Source: Thermoleophilia bacterium (lineage in GTDB: Bacteria > Actinomycetota > Thermoleophilia > Gaiellales > Gaiellaceae). Taken from it: a stretch of DNA of 6,382 bases. The position numbers and the translations under genes were made by a program. Below are positions 1-5,369 of this stretch, in pieces (position 1 is the first letter of the stretch; the number at the start of each line of letters is the position of its first letter). Under the pieces are notes generated by a model. The model was not told the DNA's origin. It was given only the letters and a program-made list of their open reading frames with translations, and ran no database searches. The stretch lies in NCBI GenBank assembly GCA_029858755.1, contig JAOUEK010000124.1, positions 1-6,382 on the forward strand, written 5' to 3'.

Positions 1-411
1 GACGTGGACGACGGCGTCGCCCAAGACGGCATCCACCTCGATCGCCGACAGCGCCTCGGCCCCGAGCACGTGCAGCGACGAGAGCAGGTGGTCGAGGCGG
101 CCGCCGGCGCTCGCCACCACCACCAGCCGCACCGGTCGGCGGCCGGCCGCTTCCAGCAGCGCAAGCTCGAGGTCGGTCGCGTCCTTGTCGACCGGATGGC
201 GAACGACCACCGCACCAGCACGCTCGGCGGCCGCCACCGCCGTCGGGCCGGCGGAGTCGAGGTCGCCGACGACGAGCGCGACGTCCAGGCCGAGCGCCAG
301 CGCCCGCTCGACACCACCGTCGGCTGCGATCACGGTGGCGCCGCGCGGCAACAGGGCAGCCACGTCAGGGCCCTCTCCTGCGGCGACGACGACGATCTCC
401 GGATCCTGCAC
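1..411 (-). CDS. thiN: Thiamine diphosphokinase (thiamine pyrophosphokinase), C-terminus beyond window
   Basis: Cytosolic enzyme that transfers pyrophosphate from ATP to thiamine, giving TPP and AMP; it is the salvage route to the cofactor. The 137 visible codons read from GTG at 411 as [12 protein letters not shown]. Family motifs occur in order: ADGG at residues 30-33, GDLDS at 49-53, KDATDLE at 76-82 and GGRLDH at 103-108. These form the acidic nucleotide/metal site and the thiamine-binding face of the catalytic domain. The family is usually a little over 200 residues, so only the C-terminal TPK domain is cut off by the window edge. The GTG start is supported by GGAGG at 422-418, six bases upstream, and by its position just before the first beta strand. 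The gene is divergent from the glycosylase gene and preceded by a TPP riboswitch, which independently supports the call. Confidence 0.93.
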   Translation of the reverse strand, partial: MQDPEIVVVAAGEGPDVAALLPRGATVIAADGGVERALALGLDVALVVGDLDSAGPTAVAAAERAGAVVVRHPVDKDATDLELALLEAAGRRPVRLVVVASAGGRLDHLLSSLHVLGAEALSAIEVDAVLGDAVVHV

Positions 412-412
412 G

Positions 413-506
413 CGCTCCCTCCGCTGGCATTACCCAGGTCAGGTTCGCGGGTCGGCGGCGCAGCAGCCGCCCTCTCAGCCCGGTCACCCGAGCTCCCCGT
501 TCGCTC
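413..506 (-). ncRNA. TPP riboswitch (THI element) controlling thiN
   Basis: Read on the minus strand, the leader contains the conserved aptamer blocks in the right order. GGGGAGC comes first, then a 6-bp P3-like stem (GCTCGG/CCGGGC) closed by a GTGA tetraloop. The invariant CTGAGA follows at about 478-473. A 6-bp P3a-like hairpin (GGCGGC/GCCGCC) comes next, then the pyrophosphate-sensor arm GAACCTGACCTGGGTAATG, CCAGC and GGAGGGA (about 446-416). The P5 stem is CTGG/CCAG around GTAATG. P1 is short and I could not pair it with confidence. The Shine-Dalgarno GGAGG (422-418) is part of the 3' conserved block and the thiN start is at 411. Control is therefore most likely translational: TPP binding locks the ribosome site. 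I see no terminator hairpin with a U tract between aptamer and start. Confidence 0.95.
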
Positions 507-511
507 GGCCC

Positions 512-541
512 ATCGTAGCGCGCCCCGCCACGCCTCGTCAC
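512..541 (-). promoter_or_regulatory. Promoter of the TPP riboswitch-thiN transcript
   Basis: On the minus strand a -35-like GTGACG (541-536) is followed after 18 bases by TACGAT (517-512), which matches the TAnnnT form of a housekeeping -10. The predicted transcript start is near 506-505, immediately before the first aptamer sequences, so the riboswitch would begin almost at the 5' end of the RNA. The promoter lies in the 45-bp space between aptamer and the divergent glycosylase start, so the two directions share little room. Predicted from sequence only. Confidence 0.6.
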
Positions 542-550
542 ACTCGAAGC

Positions 551-1132
551 GTGCGCGCGCTCGTCGACCGGATCGCCGCGACCCGCATCGGCGGGACGTT
601 CAACCAGTACGCCGAGGGGCCGCGGGCCGCGCTCCTGCGGGAGCGGCTCGCCGCCTACCTGGCGGCGCGCGAGGACGCGCCCGTGCTCCTGGTCGGCGAG
701 GCGCCCGGGTACCGCGGGGCGCGCGTGTCGGGGCTCCCGTTCACGTCGGAGCGCCAGCTGACCGGCCGTGGCCCGGCGGAGGCGACGGCGACGATCGTGC
801 AACGGGCGCTCCGCGAGCTCGGCCTCGCCGGGCACGTGCTGCTCTGGAACGTGGTGCCGACCCATCCCGGCACCGCGATCTCGAACCGCCCCCCGACCAC
901 AGAGGAGATCAGGGCCGGGATCGCCTTCGTCGCGCTCCTCGCCGGCGGCCGGCGCGTGGTCGCGGTGGGGCGCGTCGCGGCCCGTGCGACGGGCGCGCCG
1001 TACGTCCGGCACCCGTCGCACGGCGGCGCCGAGGCGTTCCGCACCGGGCTCCAGGGAGCCGTCGTCGGTGCCGACCGACTGCTACCATCTGGCGCCGGCG
1101 GTCGTTGGGCCGCCCTCTCTCCATGCGAATGA
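551..1132 (+). CDS. Uracil-DNA glycosylase superfamily protein
   Basis: 193 residues from GTG at 551. The core resembles the uracil-DNA glycosylase fold. Motif 1 is GEAPG at residues 49-53, followed by [17 protein letters not shown]; its PF resembles the uracil-stacking region of family 4 enzymes. Asn100 lies in [11 protein letters not shown], then come SNRPPTTEE (111-119), VAVGRVA (137-143) and the HPSHGG loop at 154-159, equivalent to the motif 2 intercalation loop. Family members excise uracil from DNA; this subgroup, with an N-terminal TFNQYAE element, is less well characterised. I did not find the four Cys ligands of iron-sulphur UDGs; the only Cys is at residue 192. The tail after about residue 167 looks unconserved and overlaps the rplM promoter region. 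GTG 551 is the only reasonable start in frame before the TFNQYAE element. No clear Shine-Dalgarno is present; CACACT at 539-544 could be the -10 of a leaderless transcript. The TGA stop overlaps the rplM ATG (ATGA). Confidence 0.82.
   Translation: MRALVDRIAATRIGGTFNQYAEGPRAALLRERLAAYLAAREDAPVLLVGEAPGYRGARVSGLPFTSERQLTGRGPAEATATIVQRALRELGLAGHVLLWNVVPTHPGTAISNRPPTTEEIRAGIAFVALLAGGRRVVAVGRVAARATGAPYVRHPSHGGAEAFRTGLQGAVVGADRLLPSGAGGRWAALSPCE
1081..1122 (+). promoter_or_regulatory. Putative extended -10 promoter and short leader of rplM-rpsI
   Basis: TGCTACCAT (TACCAT at 1083-1088) is an extended -10 element of the TGnTAnnnT type lying inside the 3' end of the glycosylase gene. The -35 region is unconvincing, as is usual for extended -10 promoters. 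A start near 1095 would give a leader of roughly 30 bases. A 5-bp hairpin, GGCGG at 1097-1101 pairing with CCGCC at 1110-1114 around an 8-base loop, fills most of that leader. No Shine-Dalgarno is visible before either rplM ATG. A hairpin leader on a ribosomal-protein transcript could be an autoregulatory site, but that is inference. Confidence 0.45.
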
Positions 1133-1557
1133 AGACCGTGACCGCAAAGCCGGGCGAGGTCCAGCGCGACTGGTACGTCGTCGACGCCGACGGGCAGACC
1201 CTCGGCCGTCTCGCCACGCGCGTCGCCGACACGCTCCGCGGGAAGGGCAAGCCGATCTACACGCCCCACGTCGACACCGGCGACTTCGTCGTCGTCGTCA
1301 ACGCCGAGAAGATCCACGTGACCGGCAACAAGCTCGACCAGAAGATGGTGCGCCGGCACTCCGGCTACCCCGGCGGGCTCAGGGAGCGGACGCTACGCGA
1401 GCAGCTGGAGCGTCGCCCCACCGAGGTGCTGCGCAAGGCCGTCAAGGGCATGCTGCCCAAGAACAAGCTCGCCGCCGCGCAGCTCCGCAAGCTCAAGGTG
1501 TACGCCGGGCCCGATCACCCCCACGAGGCGCAGCAGCCGAGGCAGCTGCCGCTCTAG
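1129..1557 (+). CDS. rplM: 50S ribosomal protein L13
   Basis: Large-subunit protein that binds 23S rRNA early in assembly. The 142 residues match the usual length. The order of conserved segments is typical: [19 protein letters not shown] (residues 12-30), [19 protein letters not shown] (36-54), [12 protein letters not shown] (57-68), [10 protein letters not shown] (75-84), then [11 protein letters not shown] (104-114) and [14 protein letters not shown] (124-137). Two in-frame ATGs exist, 1123 and 1129. I chose 1129 because it begins [11 protein letters not shown], the common N-terminus, and gives a 4-base ATGA overlap with the glycosylase stop; 1123 would add Met-Arg. Neither has a visible Shine-Dalgarno, so translation may be coupled to the upstream gene or start from a short leader. 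It is followed after 13 bases by rpsI, as in nearly all bacteria. Confidence 0.96.
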   Translation: MKTVTAKPGEVQRDWYVVDADGQTLGRLATRVADTLRGKGKPIYTPHVDTGDFVVVVNAEKIHVTGNKLDQKMVRRHSGYPGGLRERTLREQLERRPTEVLRKAVKGMLPKNKLAAAQLRKLKVYAGPDHPHEAQQPRQLPL

Positions 1558-1570
1558 GATCGAGGACTCC

Positions 1571-1966
1571 ATGGCAGAGATCGCCCAGTACTTCGGCACC
1601 GGTAAGCGCAAGACGTCGGTCGCGCGCGTCATCCTGCGGCCGGGCGACGGCACGACCTGGGTCAACGGACGCACCCTCGAGGAGTACTTCCCGCGCGCGA
1701 CGCACCGTGCCCTCGCCCTCGCGCCGCTCGAGACGGCAGGAGCCGCCGGCACGTACGACCTGCGCGTTCGTGTCCACGGTGGCGGCCCCTCGGGGCAAGC
1801 AGGGGCGATCCGGCACGGTATCGCGCGCGCTCTCGTCGACGCCGACCCGGAGCTGCGGGTGTCGCTGAAGCGCGAGGGCTACCTGACGCGGGACGCCCGC
1901 AAGGTCGAGCGCAAGAAGGCCGGCCTGCACAAGGCGCGCAAGGCCCCGCAGTTCTCGAAGCGCTAG
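1571..1966 (+). CDS. rpsI: 30S ribosomal protein S9
   Basis: Small-subunit head protein whose C-terminal tail reaches the P-site tRNA. It has 131 residues, close to the usual 130. Conserved parts are [14 protein letters not shown] at residues 7-20, INGR-like WVNGR, YFPR, the [19 protein letters not shown] block in the middle, and the basic end [15 protein letters not shown] plus [11 protein letters not shown], finishing in the invariant Ser-Lys-Arg. ATG 1571 is supported by GAGGA at 1562-1566, four bases upstream. It is co-transcribed with rplM (13-base gap). The stop codon sits inside a perfect 10-base palindrome, GCGCTAGCGC (1960-1969). Confidence 0.97.
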   Translation: MAEIAQYFGTGKRKTSVARVILRPGDGTTWVNGRTLEEYFPRATHRALALAPLETAGAAGTYDLRVRVHGGGPSGQAGAIRHGIARALVDADPELRVSLKREGYLTRDARKVERKKAGLHKARKAPQFSKR

Positions 1967-1975
1967 CGCCGGAGC

Positions 1976-1995
1976 CCACGCCGAGGAAGGCGTGG
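1976..1995 (+). other. Perfect inverted repeat (hairpin) after rpsI
   Basis: CCACGCC (1976-1982) and GGCGTGG (1989-1995) form a perfect 7-bp stem around the 6-base loop GAGGAA, nine bases after the rpsI stop. No T run follows, so it is not a textbook intrinsic terminator. It could be a weak terminator or attenuator, a 3' stabiliser of the ribosomal-protein mRNA, or a processing site separating it from glmM. Confidence 0.5.
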
Positions 1996-2069
1996 CGTGC
2001 CCGACAACGTCTGTGGCGGTCGGGCAGCTCGGGCGGTGCCGGCGGCATCGCGGCGGCCGCTCCGTCGCT

Positions 2070-2094
2070 GAGTCGCTGCCGTGTCGAGCGGCTC
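2070..2094 (+). other. Potential stem-loop upstream of glmM
   Basis: GAGTCGCT (2070-2077) can pair with AGCGGCTC (2087-2094) over 8 bp with one G-U pair, leaving a 9-base loop. The 3' arm overlaps the region where the -35 of the glmM promoter should lie. At this GC content such hairpins arise often by chance, so significance is uncertain. Confidence 0.25.
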
Positions 2095-2117
2095 CCGTCG
2101 GCAGTAGGCTCGTGGTC
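2082..2117 (+). promoter_or_regulatory. Putative promoter giving a leaderless glmM transcript
   Basis: TAGGCT (2105-2110) is a good actinobacterial -10. TGTCGA (2082-2087), 17 bases upstream, is a poor but possible -35. Transcription would start around 2117-2118, exactly at the GTG start of glmM, and no Shine-Dalgarno precedes that GTG. Together these suggest a leaderless mRNA. Confidence 0.5.
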
Positions 2118-3380
2118 GTGACACGGCGCTACTTCGGAACGGACGGCGTGCGCGGAGTGGTCGGCGACACGCTCACCGTCGACATCGTCGAGCGCCTCGG
2201 GCGCGCCGCGACGCTCTGGGCCGGTGGCGGCCGCGTGCTCGTCGGTCGCGACACCCGCGGCTCAGGACCGGAGCTCGAGTCGGCTCTCGCCCGTGGGATC
2301 GCGGACGGCGGCGGTGCCGCGGTGCTCGGCGGCGTGCTGCCCACACCGGCCGTCGCCCTGCTCGCCGAAGGGCTCGGCGTCGTCGTCTCCGCCTCGCACA
2401 ACCCGCCCGAGTACAACGGCGTGAAGGTCTTCGCCCAGGGTGGGCGAAAGCTGGCGGACGACGAGGAGGCGGCGATCGAGCGACTCCTCGACCGGCCCGG
2501 GCCGGGGTCGGGGTCGGTCGCGCAGGTGGACGGGCTCGGCGTCGCGTACGCGGACCTCGTCGTCGATCGCTTCGGTCGCGACCTCTCAGGGCTGCGGATC
2601 GCGGTCGACTGCGCGAACGGCGCCTTCTCGGCGATCGCCCCCCGCGTGCTCCGGCGCCTGGGCGCCGAGGTGGTCGCGCTCTACGACGAGCCGGACGGGG
2701 CCAACATCAACGTGGGGTGCGGCGCCACCGACCTCGCCGCCCTCTCGGCCGCGGTGCTCGACGCGACTGCGGATCTCGGCGTCGCCTTCGACGGCGACGG
2801 CGATCGCATGCTCGCGGTCGACGAGCGCGGCGAGCTCATCGACGGCGACCAGATCCTGGCCGTGCTCGCGCTCGCCCAGCGCGTCGAGCGGGTGGCGGTC
2901 ACGGTGATGACGAACCTCGGTTTCCACCGCCTGATGGCCGCCGAGGGCATTGCAGTGGACGTGACCCCGGTCGGCGACCGTTACGTGCTCGAGTCGCTGC
3001 GGGCAACCGGGGGCGTCCTCGGCGGGGAGCAGTCCGGGCACTTGATCTGGCTCGACGGCCACGTCACCGGCGACGGGCTCGTCGCCGCCGTGCTCCTCTG
3101 CGGCGCGCTCGACGGCCGGCCGCTCTCCGAGGCGGCTGCGGTGATGGAGCGCCATCCGCAGGTCGTGGAGAGCGTCCACGTCGCGCGGCGCGAGCTCACG
3201 GAAGCCGTGGAGGCGGAAGTGGCACGCCTCAACGCCGAGCTCGGAGACCACGGCCGCGTGCTCGTGCGGCCGTCGGGCACCGAGCCCGTCGTACGCGTCC
3301 TCGCGGAGGCTGAGACCGAGGAAGTCGCTGGAAATCTCTGTGCTAGCATCGCCGCGATCGTCCGCACAGAGCTCGGTTGA
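2118..3380 (+). CDS. glmM: Phosphoglucosamine mutase
   Basis: Interconverts glucosamine-6-phosphate and glucosamine-1-phosphate in the cytosol, the second step to UDP-GlcNAc. The alpha-D-phosphohexomutase layout is complete in 420 residues. It starts RYFGTDGVRG (4-13). The phosphoserine loop SASHNP (91-96) has the catalytic Ser at 93, the Mg-binding loop is DGDGD (225-229), the sugar-specificity loop is GGEQSGH (302-308) and the phosphate-binding loop is RPSGTEP (384-390). It is about 25 residues shorter than the usual 445, apparently through shorter loops rather than loss of a motif. GTG 2118 puts the first motif at residue 4 as in homologues; GTG 2112 would add two residues. A 151-base gap separates it from rpsI. 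The rplM-rpsI-glmM order is conserved in actinobacteria. It probably needs initial phosphorylation of Ser93 for activity, as known for the family. Confidence 0.95.
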   Translation: MTRRYFGTDGVRGVVGDTLTVDIVERLGRAATLWAGGGRVLVGRDTRGSGPELESALARGIADGGGAAVLGGVLPTPAVALLAEGLGVVVSASHNPPEYNGVKVFAQGGRKLADDEEAAIERLLDRPGPGSGSVAQVDGLGVAYADLVVDRFGRDLSGLRIAVDCANGAFSAIAPRVLRRLGAEVVALYDEPDGANINVGCGATDLAALSAAVLDATADLGVAFDGDGDRMLAVDERGELIDGDQILAVLALAQRVERVAVTVMTNLGFHRLMAAEGIAVDVTPVGDRYVLESLRATGGVLGGEQSGHLIWLDGHVTGDGLVAAVLLCGALDGRPLSEAAAVMERHPQVVESVHVARRELTEAVEAEVARLNAELGDHGRVLVRPSGTEPVVRVLAEAETEEVAGNLCASIAAIVRTELG

Positions 3381-3405
3381 CACCGGGCCGCCGCGGGTCG
3401 AGACT
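3344..3405 (+). promoter_or_regulatory. Two candidate promoters for glmS at the end of glmM
   Basis: First, an extended -10 TGCTAGCAT (TAGCAT at 3344-3349) inside the end of glmM, without a good -35, would start near 3356. Second, a perfect -35 TTGACA (3377-3382) overlaps the glmM TGA stop and is followed after 17 bases by the weak -10 GAGACT (3400-3405), starting near 3412. Either gives glmS its own leader of about 50 to 110 bases. I see no glmS ribozyme core in the 82-base gap. Confidence 0.4.
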
Positions 3406-3462
3406 CGGAGACAGCATCCACGTCGAGCGGCGGACGGGACGACAGAAAGCGAGGCGCGAACC

Positions 3463-5295
3463 GTGTGCGGAATCATCGGGTACGTCGGGCCCCGCGAGTG
3501 CAAGCCCATCCTGCTGCACGGCCTGGAGCGGCTGGAGTACCGCGGCTACGACTCGGCCGGGATCGCGCTGCTCGAGGACGACTCCCTGCGCTACGTCCGT
3601 GCCGTCGGCAACCTCCAGAACCTGAAGCGGGTCGCCCGTGGCGCCCCCTCGACCGCGACCACGGGCGTCGGGCACACGCGCTGGGCGACCCACGGCGGCG
3701 TCACCGAGGGGAACGCCCATCCGCTCACCGGCTGCGACGACGGCGTGCTGTCGATCGTCCTCAACGGCATCGTCGAGAACTACCGCGAGCTGATCGAGAG
3801 CCTCCAGGAGGACGGTCACTCGTTCTCCTCCGAGACCGACGCGGAGACGGTCGCGCACCTGATCGAGCGCCACTACCACGGTGATCTCCTCGAAGCGGTC
3901 TGCGCCGCGTTCCGGGAGATGGAGGGGCACTTCACGTTCGTCGCCGTTCACCGCGACCACCCGGGGCTGCTGGTCGGCGCGCGGCTGCAGACGCCGCTGG
4001 TCGTCGGCCTCGGCGAGGGCGAGACCTACCTCGCCTCCAACGCCGCCGCGTTCCTGCGGGAGACCAAGCGCGTGCAGTTCCCGGACGACGGCGACGTCGT
4101 CGCGATCGCCGCCGACGGCGCACGCTTCGTCCGGGCCGAAGACGGGTCGCCCGTCGAGCACGACGTGGTCGAGCTCGACTGGGACGACGAGGGCGCCGAG
4201 AAGGGCGGCTTCGAGACGTTCATGCTCAAGGAGATCTACGAGCAGCCCGAGGCGATCGCGGAGACGATCGGCGACCGCGTTCGCCACGGCCGGCTGGTGC
4301 TGGAGGGCCTCGGGATGGACGAGAGCGAGGTGCGCGACCTGCGCCGGATCGTGATCCTCGCCGCGGGCACCGCTTACCACGCCGGCGTCGCCGCCCGCTA
4401 CGCGATCGAGGAGTGGGCGCGCATCCCGGTGGAGCACGACATCGCGTCGGAGTGGATCTACCGCAACCCGGTGCTCGACCGCGACACGCTGGTGATCGGC
4501 ATCTCCCAGTCGGGCGAGACGCGCGACACGATCGAGGCGATGAAGCTGGCCCGCGAGATGGGCGCCCACACGGTCGCGATCACGAACATGATGGGCTCGC
4601 AGATCACGCGGGAGGTCGACTCCGTCCTCTACACGCGGTGCGGCCTGGAGATGGCCGTCGCCGCCTCGAAGACGTTCACCGCGCAGCTCTCGCTGCTCTT
4701 CCTCGTCGCGCTGAAGATGGCGATGGTGCGGGAGACGCTCCCGGCCGGCGAGCTCGAGTACATCGTCAACGCCGTCTACGACCTGCCCGCGAAGCTGCAG
4801 GCGTTCCTCGACGGCGACCACCCGATCGACGAGATCGCCCGGCGCTTCCACGACCGGCCGTTCTTCCTGTACCTCGGTCGCAACATCGGGCTGCCCGTCG
4901 CGCTCGAGGGAGCGCTGAAGCTGAAGGAGATCTCGTACATCCCGACCGAGGCCTACTCCGCCGGCGAGATGAAGCACGGGCCGATCGCGCTGCTCGACGA
5001 GTCGACACCCGTTGTCGTGGTCGCCACGCGCATGGAGCGGGTATACGACAAGCTCGTCTCCAACATCCAGGAGGTTCGCGCCCGCGGCGCCCACGTGATC
5101 GCGGTCGCCTCGGACGGCAACGAGGACATCCAGCACCATGCGGACGACGTGATCTTCGTGCCGAAGGCACCGGCGTTCCTGTCGGCGGTGCTCGCCGTCG
5201 TCCCGCTCCAGCTCCTGGCGTACCGCATCGCCCGCCTGCGCGGCCTCAACGTCGACCAGCCGCGCAACCTCGCGAAGACGGTCACCGTCGAATAG
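3463..5295 (+). CDS. glmS: Glutamine-fructose-6-phosphate aminotransferase (isomerizing)
   Basis: Makes glucosamine-6-phosphate and glutamate from fructose-6-phosphate and glutamine, the committed step to UDP-GlcNAc. It is 610 residues, the usual length. The N-terminal glutaminase starts MCGIIGYVG; after Met removal Cys2 is the nucleophile, with YRGYDSAG (26-33), HTRWATHG (71-78) and NGIVENY (101-107). The hinge FETFMLKEIYEQP (250-262) leads to two SIS domains: SIS1 with AAGTAYHAG (300-308), GISQSGET (345-352) and ASKTFTAQ (401-408), and SIS2 with GALKLKEISYIPTEAYSAGEMKHGP (483-507). The end is the canonical DQPRNLAKTVTVE. GTG 3463 is required to place Cys at position 2; AAAGCGAGG (3446-3454) is a plausible ribosome site eight bases upstream. 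The 82-base gap to glmM and shared pathway suggest joint expression, possibly with an extra promoter. The SIS1 loop has Ala301 where many homologues have Cys (CGTxY). Confidence 0.98.
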   Translation: MCGIIGYVGPRECKPILLHGLERLEYRGYDSAGIALLEDDSLRYVRAVGNLQNLKRVARGAPSTATTGVGHTRWATHGGVTEGNAHPLTGCDDGVLSIVLNGIVENYRELIESLQEDGHSFSSETDAETVAHLIERHYHGDLLEAVCAAFREMEGHFTFVAVHRDHPGLLVGARLQTPLVVGLGEGETYLASNAAAFLRETKRVQFPDDGDVVAIAADGARFVRAEDGSPVEHDVVELDWDDEGAEKGGFETFMLKEIYEQPEAIAETIGDRVRHGRLVLEGLGMDESEVRDLRRIVILAAGTAYHAGVAARYAIEEWARIPVEHDIASEWIYRNPVLDRDTLVIGISQSGETRDTIEAMKLAREMGAHTVAITNMMGSQITREVDSVLYTRCGLEMAVAASKTFTAQLSLLFLVALKMAMVRETLPAGELEYIVNAVYDLPAKLQAFLDGDHPIDEIARRFHDRPFFLYLGRNIGLPVALEGALKLKEISYIPTEAYSAGEMKHGPIALLDESTPVVVVATRMERVYDKLVSNIQEVRARGAHVIAVASDGNEDIQHHADDVIFVPKAPAFLSAVLAVVPLQLLAYRIARLRGLNVDQPRNLAKTVTVE

Positions 5296-5309
5296 CTGTC
5301 GCCGGGTCG

Positions 5310-5339
5310 GTCCGCGGACGGGGGCTGCCCCCAACCGTC
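5310..5339. terminator. Possible bidirectional terminator between glmS and the convergent SDR gene
   Basis: The 74-base gap between two convergent genes contains GTCCGCGGAC (5310-5319), a perfect 10-base palindrome. Overlapping it is a hairpin with GACGG (5317-5321) pairing to CCGTC (5335-5339), extended by GGG/CCC after an AA bulge. There is no T run on either side, so it is GC-stem only. The position favours a terminator role; the structure alone does not prove it. Confidence 0.45.
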
Positions 5340-5369
5340 GGCCGTCGCGGAGCGAGGTGTGCCCCGCCC

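Noticed and set aside
185..550. Longer N-terminus for the glycosylase starting at ATG 185
   Set aside because: It would read through the TPP riboswitch and the antisense of thiN, giving low-complexity sequence. The conserved protein begins at about GTG 551.
4..1122. Plus-strand open frame running from the left edge into rplM
   Set aside because: Before the L13 start it is Arg/Ala-rich shadow sequence crossing the antisense of thiN and the riboswitch; only the L13 part is a real gene.
1273..1300. GTC-repeat-like stretch in rplM
   Set aside because: It encodes the conserved DFVVVVN strand of L13, so it is codon usage and not a repeat element.
1992..2117. Longer GlmM from GTG 1992
   Set aside because: The extra 42 residues are unlike the family, whose RYFGTDG motif lies within the first few residues, and they overlap the post-rpsI hairpin and the glmM promoter.
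3381..3462. glmS ribozyme or riboswitch before glmS
   Set aside because: The 82-base gap is too short and lacks a recognisable ribozyme core. That element is typical of Firmicutes and not expected here.
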